Assembly (NCBI GenBank): GCA_028818795.1
Contig: JAPPND010000218.1
Coordinates: 1 to 32,125 of the forward strand
Source of the DNA: Gammaproteobacteria bacterium
Lineage (GTDB): Bacteria > Pseudomonadota > Gammaproteobacteria > Pseudomonadales > Azotimanducaceae
Length of the DNA: 32,125 nt
Direction: 5' to 3'
Part shown: piece after piece, positions 24,280 to 32,125 of the stretch
How positions within the stretch are numbered: the first letter of the stretch is position 1
How the letters are laid out: every line of letters begins with the position of its first letter
Translations under genes and position numbers: made by a program
The notes under the pieces: model-generated
Told to the model about the DNA's origin: nothing
Database searches by the model: none
Seen by the model: the letters and a program-made list of their open reading frames with translations, nothing else

Positions 24280-27200
24280 CTACAGTCCGAAATCCTTGTG
24301 GAGGTCGAGGTACAGGACACGACCGGCGGCGAACACGCGATTGGCCGCGAAGCCGCTGAAGTTGTCGACGAACGGCGGGTCGGGCTCGAACAGGTTCTGT
24401 GCGCCGACAGCCACCCGCAGGCCTTGCAGCCAGCCGGAGTCGGCCGCTGCCGTCCAGCCGACCTGCACGTCCGTGCGCGTGTACGCATCGGCATGGGTTT
24501 GCGGATTCTGGTTGATCGGCAGACCGTCGAACCTGCGAAAACGCTCGCCAGGCAGGACAACCGACGCGCTGGAAGGCTCCAGCAGTTTGGTCGAGCTGGT
24601 GTGGTACGTTTCCGCCGTTACGTTCCAGGCGCCGTAGTCCCAGGTCAGCCGGAGATTGGATGCCCAGCGGCTGGGGCCGCGCTCGGTGTCGGAAATGTCG
24701 ATTTCGGGAATGAACGACACCAGTTGCCGCGCGGTCTCCAGCGTGCGCACCGCGTTCAGGTAGATGCCCCAGTCGCCGTAGTCCGTGGAAAAGCGGTAGT
24801 CCACGCGGAAATCGATGGTCTTCGAGACGTTGCTCGACAGGTTCAGCTCGCGGCTATCTATGATGATCGTGTCGCTCTCGCCGAGAACGAAGATCTGGGG
24901 CAGGCGCTCGTAGTTCGCCACCAGGTCTTCGTCCGGTATCGAGGACGGCGTGGAGATGAAGTTGTCGTAGGCGAGATCCGACCAGGTGACCGCGATATTC
25001 AGCCCCTGCATCCATGCGGGTGCGTACTCCACCGTCATGGTCGTGGTGGATGCCGTCTGCGGCTGCAGCGACGGATTCACGCCCCACAGGGCGATGTACC
25101 TCGTGTACGGCTCCAAGGGGTTGAGGAAGAACGGGTTGGAGAACGGATTACGGGTGACATCGAGTATCGTAATGGTGCCGTACAACTGCGAACTCAGCGG
25201 CGTCAGGAACGACTCGCCGTTGGTGGCCTTGAGCGCAAGATTGTCCGAAAGCCGCCAGATCAGGCCGAACGAGGGCGAGGTGTTGTCGAAGGCAACGCTC
25301 TGTTCCACGCCGCTGATGAAGCCTTGCGCGTCGGCCGCGGCTGCCCCGACCAGGTCGGCCAGGTTGATGCCGTCGATCGAGCTGATGGCGCTGAAGTTCG
25401 AGGCGTTGATGAATCCGGAGCGTTCGTAGTCCTCCATACGGGCCGCAGCGGTCAGCGTCAGCTCTCGAAACCACGGGCGATCGTTCAGCAACGGGACCGA
25501 GATTTCCGCGAACGCCGCATCCACCGATTCCTTGTTGGGTCCGATCGTGAACGGCTCGCGCACCTGGCCGAACAGCACGACCGGGCTGCCGTCGAAATTG
25601 GTGGACACGTACACGCTTTCGGCCTCGCTCTCGCGAACCTCCAGGCCCACGGCGAGTTGCACGTCGCCGGCGGGCAAGCTGAAGACCGGACCCGATGCAA
25701 ACGCCGTGTACTGGAAAGTCTCGTTGACGGCATCGCTGTCACTGAGGTCCAGCGGCGCGGTCAACAGCGCGGCGTTGCTCGCAACGGCCGATGCATCGCC
25801 CGAGAACGGATCGAACTGCTCGGCGATCCTGTTTACCGAAGCGTTGTCGAAAGGGTCGCCCAGATAGTTGCGAGACACAGACTCCTCGCGGCTCAGGCTG
25901 CCGCTCACGTCGTAGGTCCAGCCATCAAGCGGCAGGTTGCCGTCCATGCCCAGGTTGACGAACGTGTTCTCGAGTTCGCTCGCGATCGGCAGCGCCTGCG
26001 CCGCGATCAGCGCCGACTCGGCCAGCATGTCGTACCCCACCAGCACCTCCTGGCCGTAGGGGTTGTTCGGGTTGGTGGCGGTCAGGAACAGGTAATTGGT
26101 TGCACCGTTGAGGCGTTGCGAGCCGCCGCCGGCGCGTGGAACCAGAAGGCTGCCCTGCCAGCCGCGCGGGTTGGTGCCGTTGAAGGCCACGGTATTGAAC
26201 CCGAGGTGGTTGTCGTCCTGCTGATTGTCGTATCCGAACTCGACACTCAGCGTTTGCGACTCGCGGAAGCGCTGCTCACCGTTGAAACGGAACGAGTGGC
26301 GCTGCACTTTCGGGCCCAGGTCCTCCTCGTTGTAAACCGATGGCACGCCGGGGTCCCGTGGACCGAGTATGTCGCCCGTTGCCGGATCGCGCGGCAGGAA
26401 CGGGTTCGGACCGTCGAGCGGCTCCCCGGCATACCGGGTGGTGCCCCACGGGCGTACTATCGCGGCCACCGACAGCACGGACCCCTGACCCGCCGGACCG
26501 ATGCCGTAAGCGCGCCGGTTGAGGCCGCCGACATCCGTAAAATCACCGACGCCATCCGGGCCCGAGCGGATCAGCTTGTTCGGATTGGTCGGCTCGGTCT
26601 GCTCGAGGTTTACCGAGCTCGTGAAGTAACCGCTACCCCAACTGAAGGTATGGCCCAGGTCGAATCGGTCACGGCTGGAATCGTTGCTCGCGGCCTCGGT
26701 GCGCACACCCAGGCTAAGGCCGTCGTAGTCTTCACGCAGAATGACGTTCAGCACACCCGCCACGGCATCGGCGCCGTAGATCGCCGAGGCGCCGTCGGTG
26801 ATGATCTCGATGCGCTCGATGTGCGCCAGCGGAATCGACGAGGTGTCCGTCAGCAGATCCTGAACGTCCAGCGACGACCGCGCCTTGCGGCGGCCGTTGA
26901 TCAGCACCAGCGACGAGCGGGTGCCGAGTCCCCGAAGGTTGATGCCGCTGGCACCCAGCGTCGCGCCGTACGGCACGCGGGTGCTGCCGTATTCGCCCTG
27001 GAAGAGCTGGGTCGCTGCGGCGTTCGCCGATCCCAGGTTCTGCGGCAGGTTGCGCAACACGTCCTCGATGCTCGCATAGCCGCCGCGTTCGATCTGCTCG
27101 CTGGTAATCGTGATACGCGGCGACGCCGGATCGACGCCCTTCAGACGCGTGCCCGTGACGATCACCACGTCGACGTCGTCATCGTCGGCGGATGTATCGG

Positions 27201-27315
27201 CGTCCCCTTCCTCGCCTTGCGCCGCCGCCGGCAACGCAATGGCAACAATCAATATCCCGATAACGCGGACCAATCTGGCCCACAAGCAATCGTCTTGCAT
27301 CGTTATCGTTGTCAC
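24280..27315 (-). CDS. TonB-dependent outer-membrane receptor
   Basis: The protein has 1011 residues, typical for the large receptors of this class. GTG 27315 has GGAGG six bases upstream; ATG 27300 is an alternative. A signal peptide (hydrophobic VIGILIVAIALPAAAQ) ends near residue 33. After an acidic stretch comes a TonB-box-like VDVVIVTGTRL and the plug domain, with INLRGLGTRSSLVLINGRR and IEIITDGASAIYGADAVAGVLN, then a long beta-barrel. The last residue is Leu in DFGL rather than the usual Phe. Such receptors import large or rare ligands using TonB energy; the ligand cannot be told. There is no STN domain, unlike the receptor at 28899-32125, to which its plug is clearly related. It heads an operon with two TlpA-like thioredoxins. 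A CTTAC direct repeat lies 54-69 bases upstream. Confidence 0.94.
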   Translation of the reverse strand: MTTITMQDDCLWARLVRVIGILIVAIALPAAAQGEEGDADTSADDDDVDVVIVTGTRLKGVDPASPRITITSEQIERGGYASIEDVLRNLPQNLGSANAAATQLFQGEYGSTRVPYGATLGASGINLRGLGTRSSLVLINGRRKARSSLDVQDLLTDTSSIPLAHIERIEIITDGASAIYGADAVAGVLNVILREDYDGLSLGVRTEAASNDSSRDRFDLGHTFSWGSGYFTSSVNLEQTEPTNPNKLIRSGPDGVGDFTDVGGLNRRAYGIGPAGQGSVLSVAAIVRPWGTTRYAGEPLDGPNPFLPRDPATGDILGPRDPGVPSVYNEEDLGPKVQRHSFRFNGEQRFRESQTLSVEFGYDNQQDDNHLGFNTVAFNGTNPRGWQGSLLVPRAGGGSQRLNGATNYLFLTATNPNNPYGQEVLVGYDMLAESALIAAQALPIASELENTFVNLGMDGNLPLDGWTYDVSGSLSREESVSRNYLGDPFDNASVNRIAEQFDPFSGDASAVASNAALLTAPLDLSDSDAVNETFQYTAFASGPVFSLPAGDVQLAVGLEVRESEAESVYVSTNFDGSPVVLFGQVREPFTIGPNKESVDAAFAEISVPLLNDRPWFRELTLTAAARMEDYERSGFINASNFSAISSIDGINLADLVGAAAADAQGFISGVEQSVAFDNTSPSFGLIWRLSDNLALKATNGESFLTPLSSQLYGTITILDVTRNPFSNPFFLNPLEPYTRYIALWGVNPSLQPQTASTTTMTVEYAPAWMQGLNIAVTWSDLAYDNFISTPSSIPDEDLVANYERLPQIFVLGESDTIIIDSRELNLSSNVSKTIDFRVDYRFSTDYGDWGIYLNAVRTLETARQLVSFIPEIDISDTERGPSRWASNLRLTWDYGAWNVTAETYHTSSTKLLEPSSASVVLPGERFRRFDGLPINQNPQTHADAYTRTDVQVGWTAAADSGWLQGLRVAVGAQNLFEPDPPFVDNFSGFAANRVFAAGRVLYLDLHKDFGL

Positions 27316-27368
27316 CCTTCCCCTCCCAAAACTCCGGTTTGTGACTCCCGCCAGACTTAGTGAGAATG

Positions 27369-27384
27369 CTTACCGAAACCTTAC
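27369..27384. promoter_or_regulatory. CTTAC-N6-CTTAC direct repeat upstream of the TonB receptor operon
   Basis: Half-sites at 27369-27373 and 27380-27384 are 11 bases apart and lie 54-69 bases before the GTG start. Spacing, spacer content (CGAAAC here, GGAAAC in the other copy) and distance to the gene match the site at 21504-21519. The shared design suggests one activator for both operons. Confidence 0.6.
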
Positions 27385-27501
27385 GGGATGCTTCGCCTCG
27401 ATCCCCGCCGGCGAGGGACAGAATGGCATGGGGCTGCCGAGTTCGCAGTCCAACGGCGGTGCCAGGCTGCCGATGAGGGCCACTCGTCGAGTACCTTGGC
27501 G

Positions 27502-27529
27502 TTGACAACCCGGTCGCTAGCGCTAAGGT
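27502..27529 (+). promoter_or_regulatory. Possible sigma-70 promoter for the small plus-strand gene
   Basis: A perfect -35 box TTGACA (27502-27507) is followed after 16 bases by TAAGGT (27524-27529), a weak -10 match. Transcription would start at or within a few bases of the ATG at 27537, giving a leaderless or very short-leader mRNA. The call depends mainly on the -35 box. Confidence 0.35.
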
Positions 27530-27536
27530 GCAGGAC

Positions 27537-27779
27537 ATGCCACGCGACGATCCTGATCGGCAGGCCCGACGCGCAGCTCGTCGGGACTGGCCGATTCGCG
27601 CGTATCGTGCCGGAGAGCATCCGGAGGAGGAGTTTCTCGCCGATCTGTCGGTGGAGCAACGGCTCGCGATCGTCACTGACATCACCGAGACGTGCTGGGC
27701 TGTTGCCGGCAGGGAGACTCGGGCTACCCCCCGGCGTGACTGGCCCATCAAGATCGTCCGAGACCGCCGTCCGACGTGA
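27537..27779 (+). CDS. Small hypothetical protein with duplicated RRDWPI motif
   Basis: The frame gives 80 residues from ATG 27537 (GTG 27528 is a possible earlier start). The middle, FLADLSVEQRLAIVTDITETCWAVAG, resembles a family of short proteins with an LSxEERLxxVxxLTxxxW helix pair, often found beside nucleotidyltransferase-like or toxin-antitoxin genes, but I cannot name it. RRDWPI occurs twice, near residue 15 and again near residue 66, with DNA similarity at both places (27579-27596 and 27732-27749), so one end may have been copied from the other. It is the only plus-strand gene in the right half of the window and runs convergent to the aminotransferase. No partner gene is visible. AAGG lies eight bases before the ATG. 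Confidence 0.5.
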   Translation: MPRDDPDRQARRAARRDWPIRAYRAGEHPEEEFLADLSVEQRLAIVTDITETCWAVAGRETRATPRRDWPIKIVRDRRPT

Positions 27780-27841
27780 AATGACGACTTCGCTGATACG
27801 CCGGGGATTGGCACGTCGGCGCGTCGGGCCGTGCTGACGTA

Positions 27842-28771
27842 TCACACGTAGTGGAGCCAGTGCTCGAACGCGGGCTCGGCACCCAGCACCACCGCACGGT
27901 ATTTGTCCCTCAGTTGCGATGTGGCGGGCCCGATTCGCCCGTCGCGTACCTGGTTACCGTCAATGCTTACGACCGGCCACACGCCGGCTGAGGTCCCGGA
28001 GAGAAAGACCTCGGCGGCGCTGCCCAACTCGTCGACCGCGATGTCGCGTTCCACACATTGTCGACCGACCGCCGGCGCGAGCGCGATGATCGAGTCGCGG
28101 GTGATGCCGAGCAGGACCTTGCTGGCAGGCGGTGTCGCGAGATTGCCGTCGGCACCGACCAGGAAGAGGTTGGCGGTGGGGCCCTCGGTGAGATTACCGT
28201 GCTCGTCGAGCAGTACGATATCGTCGAATCCCTCGTTCCGGGCCCGCCACTTCGCGGTCATGGCGGCGGTGTAGTTGGCGGCCACCTTGGCGTGGGGCGG
28301 GATGATGTCCTCCCGGCGTCCCGATTTCTCGCGCTCGATCTTCAGGGACACGGCTTGCCGTCGCCGACGTCTCAGGTCGGCGTTGGGGGAGGGGAAATCC
28401 CGGTCGCTGTCGTAGGCCGCGATGAACACCGCGACATGGGGATTCTCAGGGATCAATTCCGCTTCGACGGAAGGCATCAGCGCGCTGATCTTGACGGACT
28501 TGACGCCGGGGTTGCGGCGTACCGTCTCGGCGCACGCATCCACAAGCTCGTCGACCGCGTACTCGAGCGGCAGGCCGACAATCCGGCAGGTCGTTTCCAA
28601 GCGTTCGATGTGATCGCGCAGGCGGAAGATCGCGGTACCGCGGCGGGCTTCGTGAACACTGATGTAGTCGAAGGCCAGCGACCCGCGCTGCAGGCTCTGC
28701 GCCAGCACGTGCACGGTGGCGTCTTCCCAGGCGATAAACTCACCGTCCCGCCAGATCTTCCGGTTGGGCAT
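27842..28771 (-). CDS. Class IV PLP-dependent aminotransferase, branched-chain type
   Basis: The protein has 309 residues from ATG 28771; the frame is open for 12 more codons upstream, but MPNRKIWRDGEFIAWEDA is the normal family N-terminus. Landmarks are HVLAQSLQRGSLAFDYISVHE, the PLP lysine in PPHAKVAANY (K162), LLDEHGNLTEGPTANLFLV, LLGITRDSII and SGTSAGVWPVVSIDG, in the usual order for IlvE/D-amino-acid transaminase relatives. The TGT-A-E signature of true branched-chain enzymes reads SGTSAG here, so the substrate may differ. It is cytoplasmic. It follows the STN-type TonB receptor by 127 bases, with a hairpin in the gap, and may be co-transcribed; if so, it could act on an amino acid or peptide product of the imported ligand, which is inference. 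Confidence 0.9.
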   Translation of the reverse strand: MPNRKIWRDGEFIAWEDATVHVLAQSLQRGSLAFDYISVHEARRGTAIFRLRDHIERLETTCRIVGLPLEYAVDELVDACAETVRRNPGVKSVKISALMPSVEAELIPENPHVAVFIAAYDSDRDFPSPNADLRRRRRQAVSLKIEREKSGRREDIIPPHAKVAANYTAAMTAKWRARNEGFDDIVLLDEHGNLTEGPTANLFLVGADGNLATPPASKVLLGITRDSIIALAPAVGRQCVERDIAVDELGSAAEVFLSGTSAGVWPVVSIDGNQVRDGRIGPATSQLRDKYRAVVLGAEPAFEHWLHYV

Positions 28772-28830
28772 ACCCAGGCGCCCGCAGTGGCGAAAATGCG
28801 GGCGCAATTGTATTCGAGTCCGCAGTGCGC

Positions 28831-28854
28831 CCGGAACGGCTTGTGCCGCTCCGG
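28831..28854 (-). repeat. 10-bp hairpin between TonB receptor and aminotransferase
   Basis: On the minus strand CCGGAGCGGC pairs with GCCGTTCCGG around ACAA, with one G-U pair; on the plus strand the same position is an A-C mismatch, so the structure favours the minus-strand transcript. The ACAAG loop sequence links it to the REP-like hairpins at 21629-21765. It may be a REP-type element or an intercistronic attenuator. Confidence 0.6.
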
Positions 28855-28898
28855 TACGCCGCCCCCGTACTGCTCCGCTGCGCTGTTGGCCCGCTTCC

Positions 28899-31800
28899 CT
28901 AGTCCTTGGCGAACTTCCTCTCGATCGTCAACGTGAAGGCTCGGCCGCGCGGTCTCGACGCGACGGAATCGAATATTCCCCCGGTGTCGACCGCGAACTT
29001 CGGCTCAAGCTCGAACTTGGCGTTGCTGTCGAAAAGGTTTGGCACAGCTAGCTGAATCCGCGTGTTGCGCAGTAATTCGGGCTTCCACTCCGCTTGCTCG
29101 AAGTCGTAGCGAACCACCACGTTAACGGGATTCGCCGCCGTCACGGTGCTGGTGCCACGGAACCGTTCGCCCGTTTGGCTGTTGTACCGGCTCACTCCCT
29201 TGACTGTTTGGGACTGGTGGCTTGCGGTGACATCAACGCGCCAGCCTCGCCAAGCCCAACCAAGGCGCAGATCGAACCGATGCTTGGGCGCTACGTCAAA
29301 TGGCGCAAGGATGTAGAAGTCGTCCTCCTCGTCCAACACCCACAGGGGTACAGTCCCGACCACGTCGACGGGCTCGCCATAAGCCGGGTACGAGCAGTTC
29401 ACGCTCTGAGGACCGCAATCGTCGACTTGCCGCCAGACGCTTTCGGTTAGATAGCCGTAGTCGAGCCGCATGTCGAAGTCGCCGAAGGACGACTCGAAAA
29501 AGTAGGTCAAGTCGAGGTCGATGCCGTTCGTTTCCACGGTGCCCAGGTTGGCACGCTGGCCACTGTTCGGCCACACGACGCGCCCGGTTTCCTCGTCGAG
29601 TTGGATGCCCGGCGCGTCCGGGTTCAGGGCTTCGGGCGTAAAACCTCGAATTCTCGGCTGCCATTGGCCGATGCGATCGACAAGCTCGTTCCAGTGGAAG
29701 TTCACACGGGCGACCAGGTTGGGCAGGGCTTGTGGCGTCATGTCGAACCCGAAGCTGCGCGTCGTGTTGCTCTCCGGGAGTAGCTCGGGGTTGCCCCCGT
29801 AGAGGCTAACGATGTCCTGCGTCACAGGAACCCCGTTTTCGTCCAGCAGCGACGTCCAGTCGTCGTTGACAAACCTGAACGTGGCAAGCGATCTGATTGT
29901 AGGGTTGACATAGGCGGTCAATGGTGGCGCGGCGTAGGATTCATTGACATTGGCGCGCACCTTCAGCCAGTCAGTCGGCTGCCAGACGAACCCGGTCGAC
30001 CACGCCGAGATCGTATCTTCCCGAATCACCGGCGTATCCGACGTGATGGTTGTTTTGAAAGGACAGCAGGTGTTTTCCGTTTCGATGATGCGTCCGCCCC
30101 CCGAGGTGACATCGTCGTAGCGCGCCGAAACCGTGACGTCGAGGCCCTGAAGACCCGGGCGGGCGTTGTCACCGCCGAACAGGGGTACGTTCAGTTCGAA
30201 GGACACCGAGTCCGTGTCCCGGATCATTTCGTGGTCGTATCCTCTTGTGAGTTCGGGGTCGCCGCCCAGTGTCGGGAACACGCCGAACCAGGCGTCGGCG
30301 CTATCGCGACCTGCAGCTGTGCCCGTCTCATCGAACAGATAGGTGACCTCGGCGCGGCGGGATACGCTGAACAGCGATTGGGCGTTGCCTCCCGGGGCCT
30401 TGAAGAGGGCTCCACGCACGGTGAACGCGTACTCCGTATCCGTGCTCTCGCTGGCCGTGCGATTTTCCTTGATCACCATGAGGTCGACGAACTCCTCTTG
30501 CGAGGCGAGGCCGAAATACGGGAGGTCGAACGCGTTCAGGGTTCCGAGACGGGGGTCCGCCGAACACTGGTCGGCGAGCGGATTTCCTACGCAATACAGA
30601 AAAGGCCCGCTAATCTCGTTGAAGTGCAGGCCGTGGTTTTCCGAAGAGGCACGCGAGGCGACGACCTCCCACTCCCAGGTCTCGGCGACGCGGCCGTCCA
30701 GGGCGACGTGACCGCTGAGCGCCTCTTTCTCCGTGAATCTCTCTACATCCGGCAGAAAGTCGAACTCCGCCCAAATGTTGACTGGGCCCTGAAAGGGCGT
30801 GTGCGGCGTACCGGTCGTACCCCAGGGAGTCACGTTTAGCGGGCTGGCGCCGTAGAACCGGTTCTGGTTGCTCTCGAGGGAGTATGTATCGCCCGTCGTC
30901 CGGGCGATGGCACCAGACAGCTCAAGCCGCTCGGTCAATTCCTGCCGCATGCTCAAACGCCAAGAGTGGTCGTCGCGACCGGGAACAAGGCCCTGACCGG
31001 CCTCCGCACGGGAACCGGGTTGGACTGACAGTCCCCTAAAGTCGGCGAGTGTGAGATCGCCGTCGCTGTCGTCCGGCATACGCGACCGGAATACCTCGGT
31101 GACACCGGTCGGGTCGCCCACCGGAACGGGATTGCCGTCCGCGTCGAGCAGGAACAGCGGCTGCTGCACGGACCCCACCCCGAATTCGTAGACCGAGCCC
31201 CCTTCGATGTTGGGGGGCCACCCGTAGGGTATCTCGTACACGGTCGACGAGGTGGCGAACTGCAGGTCGCGTTCGTCGCCGTCGAGCGGGTCGCGGGTCA
31301 GGTATTCGTAGCTAAGGGTCGCGGAGCCCCGGTTCTCGGTTCCCCAACTGTGCGTGCCGCCGAACGTCACGGACGTCTCGGCGGTGCCGCCCGCCTGCGG
31401 CTGGGAGTGGTTGATGCGCACGTCCACGCCCTGGTAGTCCTTGCGGGTGATCACGTTGACGACTCCGCCCACGGCGTCGGCGCCGTAGATCGCGGAGGCG
31501 CCGTCGAAAATCACCTCGACGCGTTCGATCATGGAAATCGGAATCTGGTTGATGTCCGTGGCTTCCCCGAGCACGCCGCCCCGGGCGGTGCGCTTGCCGT
31601 CGATCAATATCAGCGTGGCACGCTCGCCAAGGCCGCGCAGGTTGACCCCCGCCGCCCCGAAGAAGTTGCGCGTGCTGCCGAAGAAATTGCCGTCAAGCGC
31701 TGCGCCGTTCGAGGACGGGGCGTTGAAACTCTGGGGGAGCCGGCGCATGAACTCCTCCACGGTGGTGACGCCGCTCGCCTCGATCTCGAACCGGTCGTAG

Positions 31801-32125
31801 ACGGTGACCTGCCGGTCCATCTGCCCGGGTTGCCTCGGCAGCCTGGAACCGGTGACGACGATCAATTCGACGTCGTCCTCCTCGTCGTCCTCCAACAGGG
31901 CGGGCTCGATCACCCCGCCGCCGTCACCGCCCCCGTCGGGTTCGGCTTCGTCGAGGCCGATGGCCACGGAGTCGTTGGCCGCGAAGTGGTAGGCGAGCCC
32001 CGAATCCTTGAGCATCGAGTCGAGTGCCTCGACCACGGTGTAGCGGCCGTTGATGGGCCCTAGTTCCTTCTCGCCCGAAATGCCGCTCGGAACGGCGATC
32101 TGGATCCCGGCGCTCTCGCCGAGTT
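28899..32125 (-). CDS. STN-domain TonB-dependent receptor (5' end outside window)
   Basis: The frame is open to the right edge, giving at least 1075 residues with the start and signal peptide missing. The first visible part is the STN (secretin/TonB N-terminal) fold: GESAGIQIAVPSG, GRYTVVEALDSML, GLAYHFAANDSVAIG. A Gly/Asp/Glu-rich linker leads to ELIVVTGSRL, the plug (VNLRGLGERATLILIDGKR, VEVIFDGASAIYGADAVGGVVN), and a full barrel ending FTLTIERKFAKD. STN domains in FecA-type receptors touch a FecR-type anti-sigma protein and switch on an ECF sigma factor, so such a pair may lie just beyond the right edge. The plug is closely related to that of the receptor at 24280-27315, so the two are paralogues, only this one with signalling. 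The ligand is unknown. Confidence 0.93.
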   Translation of the reverse strand, partial: LGESAGIQIAVPSGISGEKELGPINGRYTVVEALDSMLKDSGLAYHFAANDSVAIGLDEAEPDGGGDGGGVIEPALLEDDEEDDVELIVVTGSRLPRQPGQMDRQVTVYDRFEIEASGVTTVEEFMRRLPQSFNAPSSNGAALDGNFFGSTRNFFGAAGVNLRGLGERATLILIDGKRTARGGVLGEATDINQIPISMIERVEVIFDGASAIYGADAVGGVVNVITRKDYQGVDVRINHSQPQAGGTAETSVTFGGTHSWGTENRGSATLSYEYLTRDPLDGDERDLQFATSSTVYEIPYGWPPNIEGGSVYEFGVGSVQQPLFLLDADGNPVPVGDPTGVTEVFRSRMPDDSDGDLTLADFRGLSVQPGSRAEAGQGLVPGRDDHSWRLSMRQELTERLELSGAIARTTGDTYSLESNQNRFYGASPLNVTPWGTTGTPHTPFQGPVNIWAEFDFLPDVERFTEKEALSGHVALDGRVAETWEWEVVASRASSENHGLHFNEISGPFLYCVGNPLADQCSADPRLGTLNAFDLPYFGLASQEEFVDLMVIKENRTASESTDTEYAFTVRGALFKAPGGNAQSLFSVSRRAEVTYLFDETGTAAGRDSADAWFGVFPTLGGDPELTRGYDHEMIRDTDSVSFELNVPLFGGDNARPGLQGLDVTVSARYDDVTSGGGRIIETENTCCPFKTTITSDTPVIREDTISAWSTGFVWQPTDWLKVRANVNESYAAPPLTAYVNPTIRSLATFRFVNDDWTSLLDENGVPVTQDIVSLYGGNPELLPESNTTRSFGFDMTPQALPNLVARVNFHWNELVDRIGQWQPRIRGFTPEALNPDAPGIQLDEETGRVVWPNSGQRANLGTVETNGIDLDLTYFFESSFGDFDMRLDYGYLTESVWRQVDDCGPQSVNCSYPAYGEPVDVVGTVPLWVLDEEDDFYILAPFDVAPKHRFDLRLGWAWRGWRVDVTASHQSQTVKGVSRYNSQTGERFRGTSTVTAANPVNVVVRYDFEQAEWKPELLRNTRIQLAVPNLFDSNAKFELEPKFAVDTGGIFDSVASRPRGRAFTLTIERKFAKD

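Noticed and set aside
24298-27360. A 1020-codon plus-strand frame opposite the TonB receptor
   Set aside because: It is an antisense mirror of the receptor gene. Long antisense open frames are expected in GC-rich genes; there are no family motifs.

Overview
The window is GC-rich, densely coded DNA that looks like a Gammaproteobacterium or a close relative. This rests on the gene set (STN-type and plain TonB-dependent receptors, TlpA-like periplasmic thioredoxins, a Bat-like MoxR/DUF58/VWA operon) and on composition; no rRNA or tRNA is present to confirm it. Almost all intact genes lie on the minus strand, so the window is best read from 32125 down to 1.

Right part (32125 to 21900): a 5'-truncated TonB-dependent receptor with an N-terminal STN signalling domain is followed by a class IV (branched-chain-like) aminotransferase. 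A small plus-strand gene and a divergent promoter region come next. A second TonB receptor then heads an operon with a TlpA-like lipoprotein and a second TlpA-like secreted thioredoxin, closed by a strong hairpin. This part looks like an outer-membrane uptake module with periplasmic thiol-redox partners.

Middle part (21900 to 5510): about 440 bases of non-coding DNA carry a family of small hairpins with loop ACAAG and compensatory stems. A seven-gene minus-strand operon follows: an aspartyl-protease-fold protein that has lost its catalytic motifs, fused to a TPR tail; an unrecognised membrane protein with a long charged disordered region; a MoxR AAA+ ATPase; a DUF58 protein; a BatA-like membrane protein with a decayed VWA domain; a large membrane protein with two VWA domains, both with intact MIDAS motifs, around a GATase-like region; and a 2152-residue secreted TPR protein. 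Most genes overlap by 4 to 8 bases. An 83-base sequence occurs twice, each time just ahead of the ribosome-binding site of an operon gene (MoxR and dual-VWA). This is the best candidate for an under-described system: an enlarged Bat-type chaperone/scaffold complex at the inner membrane and periplasm. A direct repeat, CTTAC-N6-CTTAC, lies at nearly the same distance upstream of this operon and of the TonB-receptor/TlpA operon, so the two may share a regulator.

Left part (5510 to 1): on the plus strand, a small secreted two-cysteine peptide gene precedes a fused MacB-type ABC ATPase/permease with no MacA partner. Left of a G/T-rich tandem repeat is a gene graveyard on the minus strand: remnants of a DUF4338 (DruA-like) protein, of a second copy of the giant TPR gene with a large internal deletion, and of a Uma2-family nuclease joined directly to the TPR remnant. 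All three carry frameshifts or stops, while the rest of the window is frame-intact, so sequencing error is an unlikely explanation.
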